A stretch of DNA of 64,000 nt from NCBI GenBank assembly GCA_947313885.1, contig CAMZNU010000025.1:1-64000 (forward strand), written 5' to 3'. Source of the stretch: an uncultured Clostridia bacterium. Lineage in GTDB: Bacteria; Bacillota; Clostridia; Lachnospirales; CAMZNU01. This document shows, piece after piece, positions 1 to 8,171 of the stretch (within the stretch, counting starts at the first letter, position 1; the number at the start of each line of letters is the position of its first letter). The notes under the pieces are model-generated. The model worked only from the letters and a program-made list of their open reading frames with translations. It searched no databases and was not told the origin of the DNA. A program made the position numbers and the translations under genes.

Positions 1-218
1 ACGGAGATGGAAGTGGTGGAAGCGACGGAGATGGAAGTGGTGGAAGCGACGGAGATGGAAGTGGCGGAAGCGACGGAGATGGAAGTGGCGGAAGCGACGG
101 AGATGGAAGTGGCGGAAGCGACGGAGATGGAAGTGGTGGAAGCGACGGAGATGGAAGTGGCGGAAGCGACGGAGATGGAAGTGGCGGAAGCGACGGAGAT
201 GGAAGCGATGGAGATGGA
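1..218 (+). repeat. 24-bp tandem repeat encoding GDGSGGSD
   Basis: Eight complete 24-bp units lie at 1-192, followed by a degenerate partial unit to about 218. Units differ only by a silent GGT/GGC change, in the order T,T,C,C,C,T,C,C. The array continues off the left edge, so the real copy number is unknown. The period is a multiple of three, so copy-number change by slippage would keep the protein in frame. Confidence 0.95.
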
Positions 219-647
219 ATAAATCCAGAACCAGAAATAAAAGTAGAGGAAGACGGAACAATAAACTTAGAAGATATAGTAGATGAAAATAGTGACGTAA
301 AAGTTGAAAAAGTAATAAAAGAAGACGGGTCATTACGTTATGAAATAAAAATAGAAGATAAAAATAAAAACCTAATTACTTATAAAGTAACAGAAGAAGA
401 ATATAATGAATTAAAAAATCTAGAATTTGGCGGACAAGTCGAGTTATTAAGCGGTAGAGTGCCAATTGGTTTAGAATATAACAAAGAAGAGACAGGTATA
501 AGCACAGGTAAAATTGTCGCAGGACTTGTAGGAGGAGCAGGACTCGGAACTTTATTTTTCTTCATATTAGGAAAAAGAAGAAAAGAAGAGGAAGAAGAGG
601 ACGAGTTAGAAAATGAACAAGATGAAAATTTAGAAGATATAGAATAA
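1..647 (+). CDS. C-terminal part of a repeat-rich surface protein (5' end outside window)
   Basis: The reading frame runs through positions divisible by three and is open from the window edge to a TAA at 645-647. It begins with eight-residue repeats (G-D-G-S-G-G-S-D). A short acidic domain of about 80 residues follows, then a Gly/Ala-rich hydrophobic segment (about 515-570), a basic GKRRK cluster and a very acidic Glu-rich tail. This topology suggests a surface protein held by one C-terminal membrane segment with the acidic tail in the cytoplasm; no LPXTG sorting motif is visible. The Asp/Gly repeats resemble flexible or calcium-binding linkers, but function is unknown. A strong terminator follows. 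The frame is chosen because it continues unbroken from the repeats into the membrane anchor. Confidence 0.75.
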   Translation, partial: GDGSGGSDGDGSGGSDGDGSGGSDGDGSGGSDGDGSGGSDGDGSGGSDGDGSGGSDGDGSGGSDGDGSDGDGINPEPEIKVEEDGTINLEDIVDENSDVKVEKVIKEDGSLRYEIKIEDKNKNLITYKVTEEEYNELKNLEFGGQVELLSGRVPIGLEYNKEETGISTGKIVAGLVGGAGLGTLFFFILGKRRKEEEEEDELENEQDENLEDIE

Positions 648-667
648 AAACAAAAGAAATAAACTAA

Positions 668-717
668 AACCTATAAAGAAGACACATAAAAAGAGTGTCT
701 CCTTTATAGGTTTTTTT
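668..717 (+). terminator. Rho-independent terminator of the surface-protein gene
   Basis: An outer stem AAACCTATAAAG / CTTTATAGGTTT encloses an inner stem AGACAC / GTGTCT and is followed by a run of T. It sits about 20 bp after the stop codon. Confidence 0.9.
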
Positions 718-839
718 GTATGCTAAAAACATTTAATTAAGAAAATGTTTTAAAATCAATTAAGCATTCAAAAGAATGTAAGAAAAAAATTATGTTAAGG
801 ATGAGTTACCTAGAGTTATTTTTGAAGGGGATAAGTGCA

Positions 840-875
840 AAAGAACACAAAGAACACAAAGAACACAAAGAACAC
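840..875. repeat. Four tandem copies of a 9-bp unit (AAAGAACAC)
   Basis: Four perfect copies lie in the non-coding stretch 720-1290. The unit is a multiple of three, so it may once have been coding sequence in a decayed gene. I see no other feature in 720-1020 apart from degenerate, stop-filled sequence. Confidence 0.85.
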
Positions 876-1019
876 TTAAATATATTAAAAAGAAAGTTAA
901 TAGATATAAAATAATTACTTATGGAAATCTGATACTAAAGATGACTCAACTGATGAAATGTTACCTTATTAAATATTAAAAAATTTAAAATCAGAACTAT
1001 CAACAAATATTATAAATTT

Positions 1020-1295
1020 TTTTTCAAATTAAATCCGAATTATTTTATTTATTCAATCAAGATATTTATATAGTAGCCTAGATGCTAAGAAATAATTAAA
1101 TCAAAAGGAGTATAAATACATATGTAAGGATAAAAAAAATTGTTAGGAATACTCCAATAAAATTTTTACTTAGTATATGAGAGTTTAGTAAGTTAAAAAT
1201 ATCATAGACGAAGTTATTTATTATAATAAACACAGGATCAATAGTGTTTAAAAAAAAGATGGTTACTGTAAATACAGAAACCATCTTTTACTGTT
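1020..1295 (+). pseudogene. Decayed IS3-family transposase (OrfB C-terminal remnant)
   Basis: With frame changes and internal stops, translation gives pieces recognisable as the end of an IS3/IS150-type DDE transposase. There is a trace of the SDQG block near 1050-1070. R-N-T-P-I-K-F-L-L-S matches the usual DN(A/T)PIE(S/F)F block. I-D-E-V-I-Y-Y-N-K-H-R-I and K-Y-R-N-H-L-L match the usual C-terminal (Y)YNN.RI and P-V-.-Y-R-.-H-L blocks. Many stops show the copy is dead. The 5' part (720-1020) is too eroded to assign. A similar remnant lies near the other end of the window. Confidence 0.6.
1250..1290. terminator. Bidirectional terminator between IS remnant and glmU
   Basis: AAAAGATGGTT and AACCATCTTTT form the outer stem and CTGTA/TACAG the inner stem. 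Read on the minus strand it ends in a T run about 30 bp after the glmU stop, so it probably terminates glmU. It also overlaps the last codons of the degenerate transposase, a common IS3 arrangement. Confidence 0.85.
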
Positions 1296-1319
1296 GCAAT
1301 ATTCAAATATTTTTTTGTA

Positions 1320-2669
1320 TCATCTAATCCAGTTTGAAATATTTTTTTGACGACTTCGCCCGATTGCAAGACTGTTAGACGTTACAGTTTTAGTAACAGT
1401 AGTACCAGCACCTACGAAACTATTTTTTTCAATAGTAACAGGTGCAATTAAATTCGAGTTACAACCGACAAAAACATTATCTTCAATAGTTGTAACATGT
1501 TTGTTAACGCCGTCGTAGTTAACTGTAATAGTACCACAGCCAATATTAATATTAGAACCTAATTTAGCATCACCGATATAAGATAAGTGAGATGCTTTAG
1601 TATTGTTACCGATAGTTGAATTTTTAATTTCAACGAAGTCACCGATTTTGACATTTTCACCTATAGTACATTTAGGTCTAATGTATGCAAAAGGTCCAAC
1701 GTTGCAATTGTTGTTAATAAAAGAGTCGTTACATACGCTATTAGTAATATGTACATTATTTTTAATTTCCATGTTATTAATAGTAGAATTAGGACCTATA
1801 ACACAGTCATTTCCAATAGAGGTAGTACCGTAAATAATAGTGTTAGGTTTAATAATAGTATCAATACCAATAGTAACGTCTTTAGAGATGAAAGTGGATA
1901 TAGGGCTTTCAATAATAGCACCCTTTAACATAAGATCGTTATTAATGCGACTTTGCATAACAGAAGTAGCAGAGCTTAATTGTACTTTAGTGTTAATGCC
2001 TAAAAATTCTTCATTGTTAGAATGTAAAACGACACCAACGTTAAGCCCTTTTTTTAAAATAACTTCAAGAGTGTCGGGTAAATAATATTCGCCTTGGGCA
2101 TTATTGTTATTAATTTCTTTTAAAGCATCTTTTAAAACTTTACCGTTAAAACAATAAACACCTGTGTTAACTTCATTAATTAAAAGCTCATCATGTTCCG
2201 CATCTTTATGTTCTACAATTTTAAGAACGTTGTTACCGTTACGAATAACACGCCCATATCCAGTAGGATTATCTAATTTAATAGAAATAAGAGTAAGGGC
2301 ATTATTACTGTTGTTATGAGATTCAACAAAATCTAACAAAGTAGAATCTTCAAGTAGAGGGGTGTCCCCGCAAATAATTAAAACGTTAGAATCGTCATCA
2401 ATATATTCAGATGAGATCATAAGGGCATGCCCAGTACCTAATTGTTCTTTTTGATATGCGAAGGTAACGTTAGTAGAAATAGAGTTTTCAACTAATTCTT
2501 TTTCGTGTCCAACGACTACAATAATATTTTCAGAATTTATATTTTTAGCATTAGAAATTGTATAATCTAATAAAGTTTTATCTAGTATAGTGTGAAGCAC
2601 TTTAGGTAAATTAGACTTCATACGACTACCTTTACCACCTGCAAGAATTACTGTTTGTAAATTTTTCAT
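1320..2669 (-). CDS. glmU: Bifunctional GlcNAc-1-P uridyltransferase / GlcN-1-P acetyltransferase
   Basis: Makes UDP-N-acetylglucosamine for peptidoglycan: acetyl-CoA-dependent acetylation of GlcN-1-P, then uridylyl transfer from UTP. The 449 residues match the usual length (about 455). The N-terminus has the pyrophosphorylase signature L-A-G-G-K-G-S-R-M followed by L-P-K-V-L-H. The C-terminal half is a left-handed beta-helix of hexapeptide repeats with the family R-P-K-C and N-Y-D-G-V-N-K-H motifs. The start has an AAAGGAGT ribosome site 6-7 bp upstream. The gene ends at a TGA, which shows UGA acts as a normal stop in this genome. It stands alone, without the frequent partner prs, and diverges from the rhomboid gene. 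Confidence 0.97.
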   Translation of the reverse strand: MKNLQTVILAGGKGSRMKSNLPKVLHTILDKTLLDYTISNAKNINSENIIVVVGHEKELVENSISTNVTFAYQKEQLGTGHALMISSEYIDDDSNVLIICGDTPLLEDSTLLDFVESHNNSNNALTLISIKLDNPTGYGRVIRNGNNVLKIVEHKDAEHDELLINEVNTGVYCFNGKVLKDALKEINNNNAQGEYYLPDTLEVILKKGLNVGVVLHSNNEEFLGINTKVQLSSATSVMQSRINNDLMLKGAIIESPISTFISKDVTIGIDTIIKPNTIIYGTTSIGNDCVIGPNSTINNMEIKNNVHITNSVCNDSFINNNCNVGPFAYIRPKCTIGENVKIGDFVEIKNSTIGNNTKASHLSYIGDAKLGSNINIGCGTITVNYDGVNKHVTTIEDNVFVGCNSNLIAPVTIEKNSFVGAGTTVTKTVTSNSLAIGRSRQKNISNWIR

Positions 2670-2749
2670 AATTACTCCTTTTATTTATTATAAGCTATAA
2701 TAATATAATAAATAAAAAAGTAATTTATGTAAATATAATTAAAGGAAAA

Positions 2750-2778
2750 TTGCACAAAAAAAAGAGTTATGATATACT
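2750..2778 (+). promoter_or_regulatory. SigA-type promoter for the rhomboid-antiporter pair
   Basis: TTGCAC (2750-2755) and TATACT (2773-2778) are separated by exactly 17 bp, with the start codon 23 bp further on. Confidence 0.75.
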
Positions 2779-2801
2779 TGATGAAATACTAGGAGGGAAT
2801 A

Positions 2802-3926
2802 ATGTTTATAAATTTTATGAAAAAGGTTTTTGAGCAGTTACTAAATGAAAATTTTAATGTAGTAAGTCAAGACTTCAGCAAAAACATAGATAATAAAACA
2901 ACACAAATTAGTTTATATAAAAGAGATGGTAGTACGTATTATTTTATAACTTTAATAAATAATGAAAATTATAATGAAGAAGAAACGTTAGTTTTTGAAA
3001 ATAATATTGTAAATAAATTCATAAAATATAGAGAGACGTTAAGTAAAGTAATAGTATTAAAAATATTTATAGGTAATAAAAAAATAGAATCTGTAGAAAC
3101 AACTATGAAAGTAGATAATCCTTTTGTAGATCAATTCATATACGATGTAGTTTGGCAAGTGACAGAAGAAAACGGAAAAATAAAAATAAAATCGCGAAAA
3201 GGTCAACCGAATAATTTTTTAAATATAAAAGGTGTATTAAATAGAAGTTTTAAAGAATGCCAAAAAAACATAGTAGATGAAAAAACAAAAGTTAGTGATT
3301 TTTGGATAAATGCTACTAAAAACCAGAGATTAAAAATAAAGCAAAACAAACCATATGGTACATATTTTTTAATTATGTGCATTTTAGTAACGGGCTTGAT
3401 GGTATTTGTAGAAAGTGGAGATATAAAAAACATAGACATTTTAATAAAGTACGGTGCATTGTCAAATTCTATGGTAGTTGATGATGGGGAGTATTTTAGA
3501 ATAATAAACAGTATATTTTTACATGCGGGATCAGTGCATATGTTATCAAATTTATTTGGAATATTAATATTCGGAAGTAGAGTGGAAAGATATATGGGTA
3601 CAATTAGTTTAATGTATATTTTTTTAGTAGGTGGAATTGCAGGAAATATAGCTACTATATATTTAGTAGAAGGTATATCAGTAGGAGCATCGGGAGGAGT
3701 TTTTGCGTTAATAGGTGGTTTAACAGGTATGAGCCTAATGTATAAAAGGAGTGTAGGAGAGATAGATTACCAAACATATTTAATATTTGTATTAATAAAT
3801 GTAGCTGTAGGATTAAATATAAGTAATATAAATAACGTAGCCCATATGTCAGGGCTTGTTTTTGGGGTTATATATGGAGTATCATATAGTTTAATAAATT
3901 TAAAACTAAAAAAAAGAGGTATATAA
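2802..3926 (+). CDS. Rhomboid-family intramembrane serine protease
   Basis: Cleaves transmembrane substrates inside the membrane; the substrate is unknown. A soluble N-terminal domain of about 185 residues precedes six or so membrane helices. Hallmarks are H-M-L-S-N-L-F-G in the second helix, G-A-S-G-G-V-F containing the catalytic serine, and N-N-V-A-H-M-S-G-L containing the catalytic histidine. The length of 374 residues fits rhomboids with a cytosolic N-terminal extension. The start is placed at 2802 because AGGAGGG lies 5-6 bp upstream; a second ATG five codons later is possible. The antiporter starts one base after the stop, so the two are probably co-transcribed and coupled. Confidence 0.93.
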   Translation: MFINFMKKVFEQLLNENFNVVSQDFSKNIDNKTTQISLYKRDGSTYYFITLINNENYNEEETLVFENNIVNKFIKYRETLSKVIVLKIFIGNKKIESVETTMKVDNPFVDQFIYDVVWQVTEENGKIKIKSRKGQPNNFLNIKGVLNRSFKECQKNIVDEKTKVSDFWINATKNQRLKIKQNKPYGTYFLIMCILVTGLMVFVESGDIKNIDILIKYGALSNSMVVDDGEYFRIINSIFLHAGSVHMLSNLFGILIFGSRVERYMGTISLMYIFLVGGIAGNIATIYLVEGISVGASGGVFALIGGLTGMSLMYKRSVGEIDYQTYLIFVLINVAVGLNISNINNVAHMSGLVFGVIYGVSYSLINLKLKKRGI

Positions 3927-3927
3927 A

Positions 3928-5127
3928 ATGTATTTAGATATTAGCTTAATAGTATTTTTAGGTTATTTTATAGGTAAAGTATTTGAATATATAAAGCTAC
4001 CTAAAATAATCGGAATGATAATAGGCGGAATGATAATAGGGAGTTTTGGATTAGATTTATTAACAGATGAAATAATAACGTTGTCACCGTATATAAGAAA
4101 GACGGCATTAATAATAATATTAATAAGGGCAGGACTTGCGTTAAAAGTAGGAGATTTAAAAGAAATAGGAACGTCGGCAATAATGTTATCGTTTTTACCA
4201 GCATTATTTGAAATAGGAATAATAACGTTAGTAGCCCCTATGATATTTGAAATAAGTTATTTAGAAAGTGGGATATTAGGTGCGGTTATAGCAGGGGTAT
4301 CACCAGCGATAATAGTACCTAGAATGTTAAAAATATTAAAAGAAAAATACGGTATGAATAAAAAAATACCGCAATTAATATTGGCAGGATCGTCAGTGGA
4401 TGATATATTTGTATTATTAATTTTTTATGGGTTGGTTACGGTGTATGAAAAAGGTGCATTATCAAGTCCAAGTGTAATAATAATAAGTATAGTGGGAAGT
4501 ATAATAATAGGAGTAGTAATAGGAGTAGTTGTAGGAGTCGTGTTAGTTAAATATTTTAAAAAGTATAAAATAACGAGTACATATAAAGTATTAATAATAT
4601 TTACGACGGCGGTATTTGTGACAGGAATTTATGAGTTAATAGAACAATATGTTTTAATTTCGGATTTAGTAACTATAATGGTGCTAAGTATTACGATTTT
4701 AAATTATGATAAAAAAACGGCAAAAGAAATGTCGTCAAGTTTTTTACAGCTGTGGATAGTAGCCGAAATATTTTTATTTGTTTTAGTAGGAGTTACAGTA
4801 AATGTCAAATATATATTTACAGCAGGAGTAGGGACGTTATTATTAATAGTAATATCATTAAGTTTTAGAAGTATAGGAACATATTTATCGGTAAGTGGTA
4901 GAGGTAGCAATTTAAATAGAAATGAAAAAATAATGTGTATAATAAGTTATATACCAAAAGCTACGGTACAGGCGGGAATAGGAGGTATACCACTAACGTT
5001 AGGAATGCCAAGCGGTGAACTTATTTTAGTAATATCAGTAATTTATATAATAGTGACAGCACCTGTAGGAGCTTTTTTAATAGACAATAACTATAAAAAA
5101 TTATTAATAAAAGAAAAAGACTTTTAG
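3928..5127 (+). CDS. Cation/proton antiporter (monovalent cation:H+ antiporter family)
   Basis: A 399-residue integral membrane protein with about 12 hydrophobic helices and glycine-rich membrane segments. It resembles the Na+/H+ exchanger domain of CPA-type antiporters, including an L-I-R-A-G-L-A-L segment, a G-V-S-P-A-I-I-V-P segment and a conserved acidic pair in A-G-S-S-V-D-D-I. It would exchange Na+ or K+ for protons across the membrane; ion specificity cannot be read from sequence. It starts one base after the rhomboid stop with GAGGT as ribosome site, so it is the second gene of a two-gene operon. Confidence 0.88.
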   Translation: MYLDISLIVFLGYFIGKVFEYIKLPKIIGMIIGGMIIGSFGLDLLTDEIITLSPYIRKTALIIILIRAGLALKVGDLKEIGTSAIMLSFLPALFEIGIITLVAPMIFEISYLESGILGAVIAGVSPAIIVPRMLKILKEKYGMNKKIPQLILAGSSVDDIFVLLIFYGLVTVYEKGALSSPSVIIISIVGSIIIGVVIGVVVGVVLVKYFKKYKITSTYKVLIIFTTAVFVTGIYELIEQYVLISDLVTIMVLSITILNYDKKTAKEMSSSFLQLWIVAEIFLFVLVGVTVNVKYIFTAGVGTLLLIVISLSFRSIGTYLSVSGRGSNLNRNEKIMCIISYIPKATVQAGIGGIPLTLGMPSGELILVISVIYIIVTAPVGAFLIDNNYKKLLIKEKDF

Positions 5128-5145
5128 TCTTTTTCTTTTATTTTG
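5110..5145 (+). terminator. Terminator of the rhomboid-antiporter operon
   Basis: AAAGAAAAAGAC / GTCTTTTTCTTT stem with a TTTTA loop and a T-rich tail. The stop codon of the antiporter lies in the loop. Confidence 0.85.
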
Positions 5146-5204
5146 TATAAAAAAGCGATATAAGAAAATAATTATGTGCAAAACAAAACATACTAATAAA
5201 AAGT

Positions 5205-5233
5205 TTTTAGAAAGTAAAAATATATGCTATAAT
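5205..5233 (+). promoter_or_regulatory. Probable promoter of the SLH gene
   Basis: A perfect TATAAT (5228-5233) has a weak TTTTAG at the -35 position with a 17-bp spacer. It is 20-40 bp before the ribosome site of the SLH gene. Confidence 0.55.
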
Positions 5234-5271
5234 TAAAATAATTGTAATTAAAAATGTGGAGGAAAAAGAAA

Positions 5272-8160
5272 ATGAAAAAACTATTATCAATAGTATTAGC
5301 TGTAGCAATGTTAGGAAGTGGCACAGTAAGAAGTGCAGACCTAGAAGACAAAAAAATATATACAAGTTACATACAAAAAACATATACAGGAAATAGAACG
5401 AATAGCGACAAGATAAAAAATTTACAATTTACAGACGTAGAAGGTAATTTTTTTGAAATGGAAATAGCTAAGATGGGAGCATTAGACGTAATAAAAGGAA
5501 CTAATAAAAAATTTAATCCAAATGATAACGTAACAAATCAAGAAGTGTTAACATTTTTAGTAAGATTGCAAGGATTAGAGCAAGATGCAATGGAAGTAGC
5601 TAACACGATAAGACAAGACGATAACAGAATAGGTAGTTTATGGTCAATAGGGTATTTAAACGTAGCGATGAATATTGGGTTAATAGGTCAAAGAGAATAT
5701 AACCAAAGTAGAAGCACAGACCAAGAAGGATTAGATAGGGAAACAAGTTTTTTAAGAGATGCGCCAGCGACAAGGGAAGATGTAGGAGCGTGGGTACATG
5801 ATTTAGTTTTAATAAATAATGTAGATACATTTAACGATATACAAAAGATGCAAAAAGTATTAACGTTTACAGATTATGAAAATATAGCACCTGACAAAAT
5901 AGATAAAATAAATAAAATAACGAGTAAAGGAATAATGAATGGGAGAACAGATGGAACATTTGACCCAAAAGGATATATAACGAGGGGAGAGATGGCAAAA
6001 GTTTTATCAAATATAGATGTACAATATAAAAGTTTAGGATATGAAACAAAAAGAGGAACGGTAAGAGGGAGTAGAACGTTAGAAAATAAAAGTGATTTAA
6101 TAAGAGACAAAGCGATAGATAAATATATAAGAACGTCAGAGGGTAAAGTAGACGTAATAAGAAACTATACTTATGATGGAATAGAAGCAGAGCCTAGAAC
6201 GTTAGAAGTACCAGTATATAGAAATGGTATGAAAGGGGTTGACAGTTTACAATTTGGAGATGAGATAGAATATATAGTAGATAATTTTTTAAACGAAGTG
6301 AAATATGTAGGGGTTTTAAAAAATAATATAGTAGAGGAAATGGTAGAGGGTAAAATATGGGAAGTAGATTTTATTAGAAACGAATTAATAATAAAAGATG
6401 AAAATGAAGTTATGAAAAAATATCCTATATCAGATAGTATAATAACAGAAAACAAATTATTTATGGATGAGAAGTTTTTAGAAAATGACAAAATACCATA
6501 CGGAGACGTTGTAAAATTAACAGTAGTAAACAACGTTGTATCTAAAATAGAGTACGTAGGTGCAGAGGAATTATATGAGGAATTTAGAGGTATAGTAGTA
6601 GAGAATGAAAGTGACCTAGGATATATGGTAGTTAGATTAAATGATGGCAAGAAAAAAATAATGCATTATTATGAAGATGAGATAGAAGTAGAGAAATTAG
6701 AATATTACGACAAGGAAGACGAGGTAGGATATATAGACCAAGTATTTGAGAGTGCTAAATATGATGCTATGGATAGTAGTCCAAAAAACATAGATGTAGG
6801 AGACATAGTATTTATAAAACCATATAAAGATGATCCAAAAACAATAGAACGTATAAGTGTAGCGACAAACTACATGATGAAATACGGACAAATGAAAAGA
6901 GTTACCCATAACAATGACATAACAAATATATTAGTTGAGTATGAAGATGGAAGTACAACATTATTTGAAGTTAGTGGAAACACACCTGTAATGAAAAATG
7001 GGAAAAGAATATCAGCAAAGGAAATAGAAGTAGGAGACTATGGAAAACTTTTAATAAATAGGGCGATAATAAACCCAGGAGAAGTAATAGAATCAATAAA
7101 AGAAATAGTAGTAGAGGGAGAAAGTAGTTATATAGATAGTATAGAAAAAGGTGGGTTCATAGGATTCAATAGTATTCAAGGAGAAGTATCATTAAAAAAT
7201 GTACAACCATTAGTAGTGGGGAAATGGGGACAGTATGATGATATTAAAACTTATAAAGTAAATAAAAACATGAAAATATATTCAAACGGTGAAGAAGTAT
7301 CATTAGATTATGTAAATAAATATGGTAGAGATGCAACGACGTATGTAGCAGTAAAAAACACATCAAAAGGAAATGAGATAGAAAAACTATCAATATATAC
7401 GGGACGAGATATATTATTACCAAGAGATATGATTATAAATAGTAACGGTATAAATAAAATCCAGTTAGCAAATGGAGGACGTGAAGTAGGTACAAATAAA
7501 GGAACGATAGTAGTAAGAAAAGGAAGACTTGTAGATAGTGGAAGTGTATTTCCGCGTGATTATGGAACTGTAATACTAAACGGATACGGAAGTGCGGTAA
7601 TAGAAATAGTAGAAGAAGTAAAAAAAGAAGATAAGTCATTAATATTAACAGGTGAAATAAGTGGAGTAAGAGAAAATGAAAGCTTTACGTTAACAAACGT
7701 AAGAAAATTAGAAAATGGGAAATATAAATATGTGCCAACAACTATGAAAATAGGAATAAATAATGAAACATTAATAAAAATAGACGGAAATATAATAAGT
7801 ATAAAAGATTTTAAAGGGTACGGAGATGGAAATGTAATAAATAAAACTGTATATGTTGTAGTAACAGGTAATGTAGCAACACAAGTAGTAGAAGGAGAAA
7901 GGGCAGATACAATAGTAAGGGGAGAAATATATAGTATAGAAGAAGGAGAAATAAAAATAAAAGATGTAACGGTAAGAAGTGAAGATGGTAAAAATAAAGG
8001 AATAAGAGAAATAACTATAGGGGTAGATGGAAATACAATAGTAGAAGGATTAAACAAGTTTAAAATAGGAAATAAAATAAATGTAAGAACGATAGAAGTG
8101 ATAGAAAACATAACGGATGGAAGTAAGATAGCGTCTACATTTATTGAGTTAGAATATTAG
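5272..8160 (+). CDS. Large secreted SLH-domain surface protein
   Basis: About 962 residues. A signal peptide (M-K-K then a hydrophobic stretch ending near S-A-D) is followed by SLH repeats, of which at least two are clear: one starting F-T-D-V-E-G-N (about residues 45-105) and one starting F-T-D-Y-E-N and containing G-R-T-D-G-T-F-D-P (about 200-250). SLH domains bind secondary cell-wall polymer and hold the protein on the envelope. The remaining 700 residues look like repeated beta-rich modules of no family I recognise. The start at 5272 is preferred over the ATG at 5254 because the GTGGAGG ribosome site lies between them and the signal peptide begins at 5272. The gene is followed 11 bp later by another SLH gene. 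Confidence 0.88.
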   Translation: MKKLLSIVLAVAMLGSGTVRSADLEDKKIYTSYIQKTYTGNRTNSDKIKNLQFTDVEGNFFEMEIAKMGALDVIKGTNKKFNPNDNVTNQEVLTFLVRLQGLEQDAMEVANTIRQDDNRIGSLWSIGYLNVAMNIGLIGQREYNQSRSTDQEGLDRETSFLRDAPATREDVGAWVHDLVLINNVDTFNDIQKMQKVLTFTDYENIAPDKIDKINKITSKGIMNGRTDGTFDPKGYITRGEMAKVLSNIDVQYKSLGYETKRGTVRGSRTLENKSDLIRDKAIDKYIRTSEGKVDVIRNYTYDGIEAEPRTLEVPVYRNGMKGVDSLQFGDEIEYIVDNFLNEVKYVGVLKNNIVEEMVEGKIWEVDFIRNELIIKDENEVMKKYPISDSIITENKLFMDEKFLENDKIPYGDVVKLTVVNNVVSKIEYVGAEELYEEFRGIVVENESDLGYMVVRLNDGKKKIMHYYEDEIEVEKLEYYDKEDEVGYIDQVFESAKYDAMDSSPKNIDVGDIVFIKPYKDDPKTIERISVATNYMMKYGQMKRVTHNNDITNILVEYEDGSTTLFEVSGNTPVMKNGKRISAKEIEVGDYGKLLINRAIINPGEVIESIKEIVVEGESSYIDSIEKGGFIGFNSIQGEVSLKNVQPLVVGKWGQYDDIKTYKVNKNMKIYSNGEEVSLDYVNKYGRDATTYVAVKNTSKGNEIEKLSIYTGRDILLPRDMIINSNGINKIQLANGGREVGTNKGTIVVRKGRLVDSGSVFPRDYGTVILNGYGSAVIEIVEEVKKEDKSLILTGEISGVRENESFTLTNVRKLENGKYKYVPTTMKIGINNETLIKIDGNIISIKDFKGYGDGNVINKTVYVVVTGNVATQVVEGERADTIVRGEIYSIEEGEIKIKDVTVRSEDGKNKGIREITIGVDGNTIVEGLNKFKIGNKINVRTIEVIENITDGSKIASTFIELEY

Positions 8161-8171
8161 GAGGAATAAAA

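Noticed and set aside
7-222. Open frame encoding (MEVVEAT/MEVAEAT) repeats
   Set aside because: It ends at 222, whereas the GDGSGGSD frame continues into the membrane anchor and stops at 647; the repeat unit is simply open in more than one frame.
1096-1284. 62-codon hydrophobic frame on the minus strand
   Set aside because: It runs through the terminator and opposite the IS3 remnant, with no convincing ribosome site.
5254-5271. ATG at 5254 as start of the SLH protein
   Set aside because: The GTGGAGG ribosome site lies just after it, and the signal peptide starts at 5272.
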